NCBI RefSeq assembly: GCF_018881635.1
Contig: NZ_JACVPY010000002.1
Span: 891,545-955,544 of the forward strand
Length of the DNA stretch: 64,000 nt
From: Polynucleobacter sp. UB-Piko-W3
Lineage (GTDB): Bacteria > Pseudomonadota > Gammaproteobacteria > Burkholderiales > Burkholderiaceae
Direction of reading: 5' to 3'
A program made the translations under genes and the position numbers. Numbering within the stretch: the stretch's first letter is position 1; every line of letters begins with the position of its first letter. Below the pieces are notes generated by a model, which worked only from the letters and a program-made list of their open reading frames with translations, was not told the DNA's origin and searched no databases. This document shows positions 60,186 through 64,000 of the stretch, in pieces.

Positions 60186-60962
60186 TTATTGAGCAGCCTT
60201 CTTCTTGGGTGCAGCCTTTTTTGCAGGAGTAACAACTGGGGCTGGGCTCGGGTCCATGATGCTTCCGCCCGGCAACACATCAATAACCGGCGAACGGCTG
60301 CGAGAAAACATCCACTCACACTTCATGAGTCCGGCGATATCCTTCTTACTCTCCAATGGGGTGGACTGTTTTAGCGCCACCTCCAAGGCCTCGTCTGTGG
60401 GTGGTGGTGTCAAGTCGTTGCTAGTAGCCCACTTTAAAAAGCGCTGATACCAACCCTGCTTTGGCATTCTGCCTGGGTCTGCATAAAAATTAGAGCTACA
60501 GATTTGTAAGCGACGTTCAATTTCGCTGGCAGCCATGTAATAACCATCAATCAAGATATTCGCTACATTCCCGTTGCACCTCGCCCAAGCAGCTAGCTCG
60601 ATCTTAGAGCCTGTAGTACTAGGACCTGCTGGCTTTTCAGCAATTAAAGAATTGATTTCGCAAACCATTCTTTGTCCACGGATTTGCAATTTCTTACAAA
60701 TCTCTTGGCCATTTTCGGCATACGGATTATTGGATGAGGAAGCTGGAAATGGATACTTCAGTTCACATTCTTCAGGGCCAGTTGGCGCTTGATCAAGAGA
60801 ACTTTGATTTAATTTATTTTTCTGTTCAGCCGTAAGCCCCTCTTCTACCGAACCAATTAGCGGCACCTCAGAATTGGCCTGAGCTTGTACTAAAGAACTA
60901 ACGCTAAAAGCAGATACAAATAAGCTGATAGCGAGAATATAAGGAAGGGATTTATTTTGCAT
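60186..60962 (-). CDS. exported Cys-rich protein overlapping fliR
   Basis: A 258-residue protein with a signal peptide (cleavage near VQA-QA) and seven cysteines in the mature part, suggesting several disulfides, followed by a Lys/Ala/Pro tail (PAKKAAPKKKAAQ). There is no recognised domain. Its start overlaps the fliR stop by 11 bases, so it is translationally linked to the export-gate operon, which makes a periplasmic flagellar accessory role plausible. It is followed by the carbonic anhydrase gene after 86 bases. Confidence 0.65.
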   Translation of the reverse strand: MQNKSLPYILAISLFVSAFSVSSLVQAQANSEVPLIGSVEEGLTAEQKNKLNQSSLDQAPTGPEECELKYPFPASSSNNPYAENGQEICKKLQIRGQRMVCEINSLIAEKPAGPSTTGSKIELAAWARCNGNVANILIDGYYMAASEIERRLQICSSNFYADPGRMPKQGWYQRFLKWATSNDLTPPPTDEALEVALKQSTPLESKKDIAGLMKCEWMFSRSRSPVIDVLPGGSIMDPSPAPVVTPAKKAAPKKKAAQ

Positions 60963-61734
60963 AAGGAGTTTCTATGCCTTGGCGAATAAGTTGCATCGGG
61001 TTTTCAAGGGATCGCTCCAAAACAATTTGTAAATCAGGAAGTATCATAAATATAACGAGGAATGCTAAGGGAATGCTAACAGCAAAACCAACGGAGAACA
61101 AATTCATCTGCGGGCTTGTTCTTCCTAAAAATGCTTGGGTTAAATTAAACATCATATAGACTAAGAGGACGGGCATTGACAAGATGAGTCCCAGGCGAAA
61201 TGATGCCGACACTAAATCTACCAAGCCTTTTGAAGACCAAGCGCTAGGCCATACGCCTACTGGTATCGTTTGAAAGCTTTGCAAAACAATATCGATCAAT
61301 ACCAAATGAATGTTTAGTGCAAACGCCAAGGCGATCACAATCAAACCTAAAAATTGTCCGACCAAACCAGAATCTAATGCAGGGTCTCGAAAATAGGTTG
61401 AGGCAAAACTAAATCCTGCCTGAAATGACAGTACTTCTGCAGCCACATCGATCACCATAAAGCCAACACGAATCGCAAAGCCAATAAATGCGCCAATAGC
61501 AAGCTCAATCACTGATACAAAAAAAGTCAGACTGCCAGGATTAGGAATTTGACCACCAGCGACCAAGGGCATCATATAGAACGCAAATGCTAATGCAATC
61601 AGTACACGAAATTGCATTGGTAATGTTCTAAACGCAAACATGGGGGTCGTTAAGAACAATCCAAAAACTCTGAGAGAAGTAAACATGAAGATTGCCATGT
61701 ACTGCTCAATCTGAAGACCGGTGATAGTCAACAT
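60952..61734 (-). CDS. fliR: flagellar export gate protein FliR
   Basis: A 260-residue inner-membrane protein with about six hydrophobic segments, part of the FliPQR core of the flagellar type III gate. FTSLRVFGLFLTTPMFAFRTLPMQFRVLIALAFAFYMMP and FQAGFSFASTYFRDPALDSGLVGQFLGLIVIALAFALN are typical. It follows fliQ by three bases. Confidence 0.95.
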   Translation of the reverse strand: MLTITGLQIEQYMAIFMFTSLRVFGLFLTTPMFAFRTLPMQFRVLIALAFAFYMMPLVAGGQIPNPGSLTFFVSVIELAIGAFIGFAIRVGFMVIDVAAEVLSFQAGFSFASTYFRDPALDSGLVGQFLGLIVIALAFALNIHLVLIDIVLQSFQTIPVGVWPSAWSSKGLVDLVSASFRLGLILSMPVLLVYMMFNLTQAFLGRTSPQMNLFSVGFAVSIPLAFLVIFMILPDLQIVLERSLENPMQLIRQGIETPYAK

Positions 61735-61737
61735 AAC

Positions 61738-62007
61738 TTAGTTCACCAAACCTGGTATGCGCGCAAAGAGCTCTTTCATGTAATCTGTAAACAGAGCGAG
61801 AGTGACTGGACCAATCAGCAGGATCACCACCCCAAAAACAATCAGCTTGGGCACAAAAGCGACGGTTGATTCATTCACGGAAGTGGCAGCTTGCAAAATG
61901 CCGATGATCAAGCCAACAACTAACAGTGCCATTAATATGGGGCCTGCCAAAACAGCTGCCATTCGCAGAGCCTGATACACCAAATCGATGATGACTCCGC
62001 TCTCCAT
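61738..62007 (-). CDS. fliQ: flagellar export gate protein FliQ
   Basis: An 89-residue protein with two membrane helices (AVLAGPILMALLVVGLIIGILQAATSVNEST, LIVFGVVILLIGPVTLALFTDYM), the normal FliQ length and layout. It joins FliP and FliR in the export gate. Gaps of three and five bases separate it from fliR and fliP. Confidence 0.96.
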   Translation of the reverse strand: MESGVIIDLVYQALRMAAVLAGPILMALLVVGLIIGILQAATSVNESTVAFVPKLIVFGVVILLIGPVTLALFTDYMKELFARIPGLVN

Positions 62008-62012
62008 AGCGA

Positions 62013-62759
62013 TTAATTAATATAGCTTTGCACTAATGATGTCGACAGAAGAGCCCAGCCATCAGCCAAAGCAAAGACAATCAGCTTTAGAGGTAAAGAA
62101 AACATCATGGGCGAGACCATCACCATACCAAGTGAAGTCAAAATACTCGCCACTGCAAAGTCAATCACTAAAAATGGTAAGTAAATGACAAAGCCAATTA
62201 AGAATCCTGTTTTGATTTCTGAGATAGCAAATGCTGGAATGAGAACCGTGAAAGGCACATCCTCGCGAGCGCTAATTTCTTTGCCATACATCTTGGCAAA
62301 AAGATTTAAATCGTCTCTTCGCGTTTGCTTGAGCATAAATTCTTTTAAGGGTTTTGCCCCCACCTCAACTGCCTGTGGAAAGCCCATTTTTCCAGATGCA
62401 TAGGGCTGATAAGCGTTTTGATAGATAGACTCAAATACAGGGTTCATGATGAAGATGGTCAAGAAGAAAGAAAGACCAATCAACACAATATTTGGGGGCA
62501 TCGTTGTGAGGCCTAAAGCCTGACGCAGCAAAGAAAACACAATCAATATCCGAGTGAAGCTTGTCATCAACACCAAAGCAGCTGGCAAAAAACTCAAAGC
62601 CGTAAGAGCAATGATCGTTTCGACAGGAACTGCATAAGTTGTTCCACCGCCAACCTGCTTAGCTGTTACTAAAGGCAGTGTTTGACTCCAAGCAAGTAAA
62701 GGAAATAGTCCGATCAGGGCTGTAATTCCAATCGACCACCAGAATACTTTGCGCTTCAA
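62013..62759 (-). CDS. fliP: flagellar export gate protein FliP
   Basis: A 248-residue FliP with a cleavable N-terminal signal (cleavage near LAWS-QT), then the conserved LTALSFLPAALVLMTSFTRILIVFSLLRQALG and, after the periplasmic loop, FAKMYGKEISAREDVPFTVLIPAFAISEIKTGFLIGFVIYLPFLVIDFAVAS. It is the most conserved core gate component. It overlaps the fliO stop by four bases (ATGA). Confidence 0.97.
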   Translation of the reverse strand: MKRKVFWWSIGITALIGLFPLLAWSQTLPLVTAKQVGGGTTYAVPVETIIALTALSFLPAALVLMTSFTRILIVFSLLRQALGLTTMPPNIVLIGLSFFLTIFIMNPVFESIYQNAYQPYASGKMGFPQAVEVGAKPLKEFMLKQTRRDDLNLFAKMYGKEISAREDVPFTVLIPAFAISEIKTGFLIGFVIYLPFLVIDFAVASILTSLGMVMVSPMMFSLPLKLIVFALADGWALLSTSLVQSYIN

Positions 62760-63094
62760 CCTAGTTTCCTTTTCACAAACTGCCGCAAGTTATTAGCAAA
62801 GTCTACGCTTGGGGTTTGAGGCTTTAAATTTGCCACATCCTCGGGCTCTAATTCAGCGATGAGGGTAATTTGAGTAGGTGTGTGCCCTACTACCAAAATG
62901 CGATTCAATACATTGAGTACCAGAACGCGTTCTCTGGGGCCAAGAGCTTGTTGGGCCAAGATCATGACATGTGGGTTACTTGCGCGTATTGCCGAATCAC
63001 GCTTAACAAGATAAGCCACTACCCAAATCAGTGCTGCAGCAAGAGCGAGCCAGATAAATGAAAAGAGCAACATACCTCCAACCGAGGAGCCCAT
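62756..63094 (-). CDS. fliO: flagellar assembly protein FliO
   Basis: A 112-residue membrane protein with one N-terminal helix (FSFIWLALAAALIWVVAYLV) and a short cytoplasmic domain (ILAQQALGPRERVLVLNVLNRILVVGHTPTQITLIAEL) in which the LGPRERV and GHTPTQITLI motifs are those of FliO. It helps FliP assemble. It lies 6 bases after fliN. Confidence 0.92.
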   Translation of the reverse strand: MGSSVGGMLLFSFIWLALAAALIWVVAYLVKRDSAIRASNPHVMILAQQALGPRERVLVLNVLNRILVVGHTPTQITLIAELEPEDVANLKPQTPSVDFANNLRQFVKRKLG

Positions 63095-63100
63095 ATCAAA

Positions 63101-63478
63101 TTAGCGATTAATTTTGCGGAGTCGCTCAGCTGGTGTCACGATATCGGTCAATCGAATACCATAACGATCATTCACGATTACCACTTCACCTTGAGCTACT
63201 AGACAACCATTCACTACAACCTCTAAGGGCTCGCCGGCTAAAATATCTAACTCAATTACTGAGCCATAAGTCAAGTTGAGCAAATTACGAATTTGCATTT
63301 TGGCGCGGCCAAGTTCTACAGTCACCTGAACCGGAACATCCATCACCAAATCAATCTCATTGAACTCGGCACCTGCTTTGGCACCGTCTTCCAAATTATT
63401 AAAGGTGGCTTTACGCAATGAGCCGGATACGTCAGTGCTGGTAAGCGATTTCGCTAAATCGTTGTCATTTTCAGCCAT
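63101..63478 (-). CDS. fliN: flagellar motor switch protein FliN
   Basis: A 125-residue C-ring protein with the SpoA domain: LVMDVPVQVTVELGRAKMQIRNLLNLTYGSVIELDILAGEPLEVVVNGCLVAQGEVVIVNDRYGIRLTDIV. The N-terminal 45 residues are variable. FliN with FliM forms the rotor switch that binds CheY-P and the export ATPase complex. It follows fliM by 33 bases. Confidence 0.96.
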   Translation of the reverse strand: MAENDNDLAKSLTSTDVSGSLRKATFNNLEDGAKAGAEFNEIDLVMDVPVQVTVELGRAKMQIRNLLNLTYGSVIELDILAGEPLEVVVNGCLVAQGEVVIVNDRYGIRLTDIVTPAERLRKINR

Positions 63479-63511
63479 TGTGATCCTCTTATTCTTCGCC
63501 TTCTTTATCCG

Positions 63512-64000
63512 TTAGGGGGCATCTGCTGGCACTAAGCCATCTGCTATGGTACTAATTGTATCTCCAGCAGCCATCGGCGCTGGGATTTCTGGGTGGCTTT
63601 TCGCATCCTCAGGTAATTGCTCATAAAGTTCGCCTTTTTCTGCGCTACGCATCATGCTAGGGCCCAAACGAGCGCTTTCTAAGGGGCTCTTCAAAAACTC
63701 GGCTGGATGTTGAATAGTGCCTACTTTTACTGAATAGCGGCCATCTTTGGTTCCATATTGCCCCTTGATCACTGGCAGTCCATCTACATAGACTGTGACC
63801 GGATCACTAATTTCGATAGGGATGATATCGCCGACCGACAAAGAGGCTACCTCCCTGAGGAGCATTTGTTTACGAGCAAGGACTGCTACAGCTGTCACTG
63901 GTGCCTCATGCACTTGATCGTTTAAGAGATCTGTCCAATGCTGATCTGGCTCTGTCGCAAAGCCCTGCATATTGTTATACAAAATACTTTTGACTGGCTC
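63512..64000 (-). CDS. fliM: flagellar motor switch protein FliM (C-terminal part, cut by window edge)
   Basis: The open frame runs to the right edge, giving the last 162 or so residues of FliM. The SpoA-type C-terminal domain is present: LARKQMLLREVASLSVGDIIPIEISDPVTVYVDGLPVIKGQYGTKDGRYSVKVGTI, followed by a non-conserved acidic tail. The N-terminal CheY-binding and middle domains are outside. It is the first visible gene of the fliMNOPQR unit. Confidence 0.93.
   Translation of the reverse strand, partial: EPVKSILYNNMQGFATEPDQHWTDLLNDQVHEAPVTAVAVLARKQMLLREVASLSVGDIIPIEISDPVTVYVDGLPVIKGQYGTKDGRYSVKVGTIQHPAEFLKSPLESARLGPSMMRSAEKGELYEQLPEDAKSHPEIPAPMAAGDTISTIADGLVPADAP

Noticed and set aside
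1..64000. CRISPR arrays, insertion sequences, integrases or prophage
   Set aside because: No regularly spaced repeats, transposase or phage structural motif was seen; the tandem repeats found are isolated.

Overview
The window looks like chromosomal DNA of a free-living freshwater betaproteobacterium of the Burkholderiaceae, most likely a flagellated Polynucleobacter or a close relative. This rests on moderate base composition by eye, protein sequences I recognise as Burkholderiales-type (class I fumarase, Bug-type substrate-binding proteins, YggT, the HPHLHHKAN-like 'translational machinery protein' family) and compact gene packing. No search was run, so the genus is an inference.

Region 1 (1-12.4 kb) is mostly housekeeping: the end of a NuoE/FdsG-like protein, a small lipoprotein, a DUF1080 protein, a TumE/TumA-type toxin-antitoxin pair with a palindrome in front, a YciI protein, tRNA-Ser(GGA), acs, divergent fumarase followed by murI and a tonB-exbB-exbD set, tRNA-Leu(UAA) and a penicillin-acylase-type hydrolase. 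Region 2 (12.4-18 kb) holds two small exported proteins and a minus-strand unit in which a molybdenum hydroxylase pair (IorA/IorB type) is followed by soxX-soxY-soxZ-soxA, without soxB or soxCD. Region 3 (18-26.4 kb) is a catabolic-looking set (two Bug proteins, a PEP mutase/isocitrate lyase family enzyme, an omega-amino-acid:pyruvate aminotransferase, a gamma-glutamyltransferase), then a Pif1-like helicase paired with a SUMF1-domain membrane protein. A GGDEF remnant lies beside tRNA-His.

Region 4 (26.8-43.5 kb) is the least explained. It carries dusA, a YcgR-type PilZ protein and many small uncharacterised genes. It also contains a three-bactofilin plus ParA operon with an M23 peptidase nearby, and a predicted potassium channel with two voltage-sensor domains in one chain.

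Region 5 (43.5-64 kb) is flagellar. A minus-strand run starts at flgB behind a near-perfect sigma-54 promoter and reads flgBCDEFGHIJKL-motAB, then three envelope proteins of unknown function, then flhB. Upstream of it sit an alpha-carbonic anhydrase and fliMNOPQR, which ends in an overlapping secreted protein of unknown function. FlgE is about twice the usual length with an internal duplication, and FlgJ lacks the muramidase domain. Flagellin, FlhA, FliA and the basal-body switch/ATPase genes are outside the window.

The most interesting candidates are the bactofilin-ParA-M23 locus, the tandem voltage-sensor channel, the uncharacterised genes embedded in the flagellar operons, and the Mo-hydroxylase/sox fusion operon. 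I saw no CRISPR array, insertion sequence or phage.
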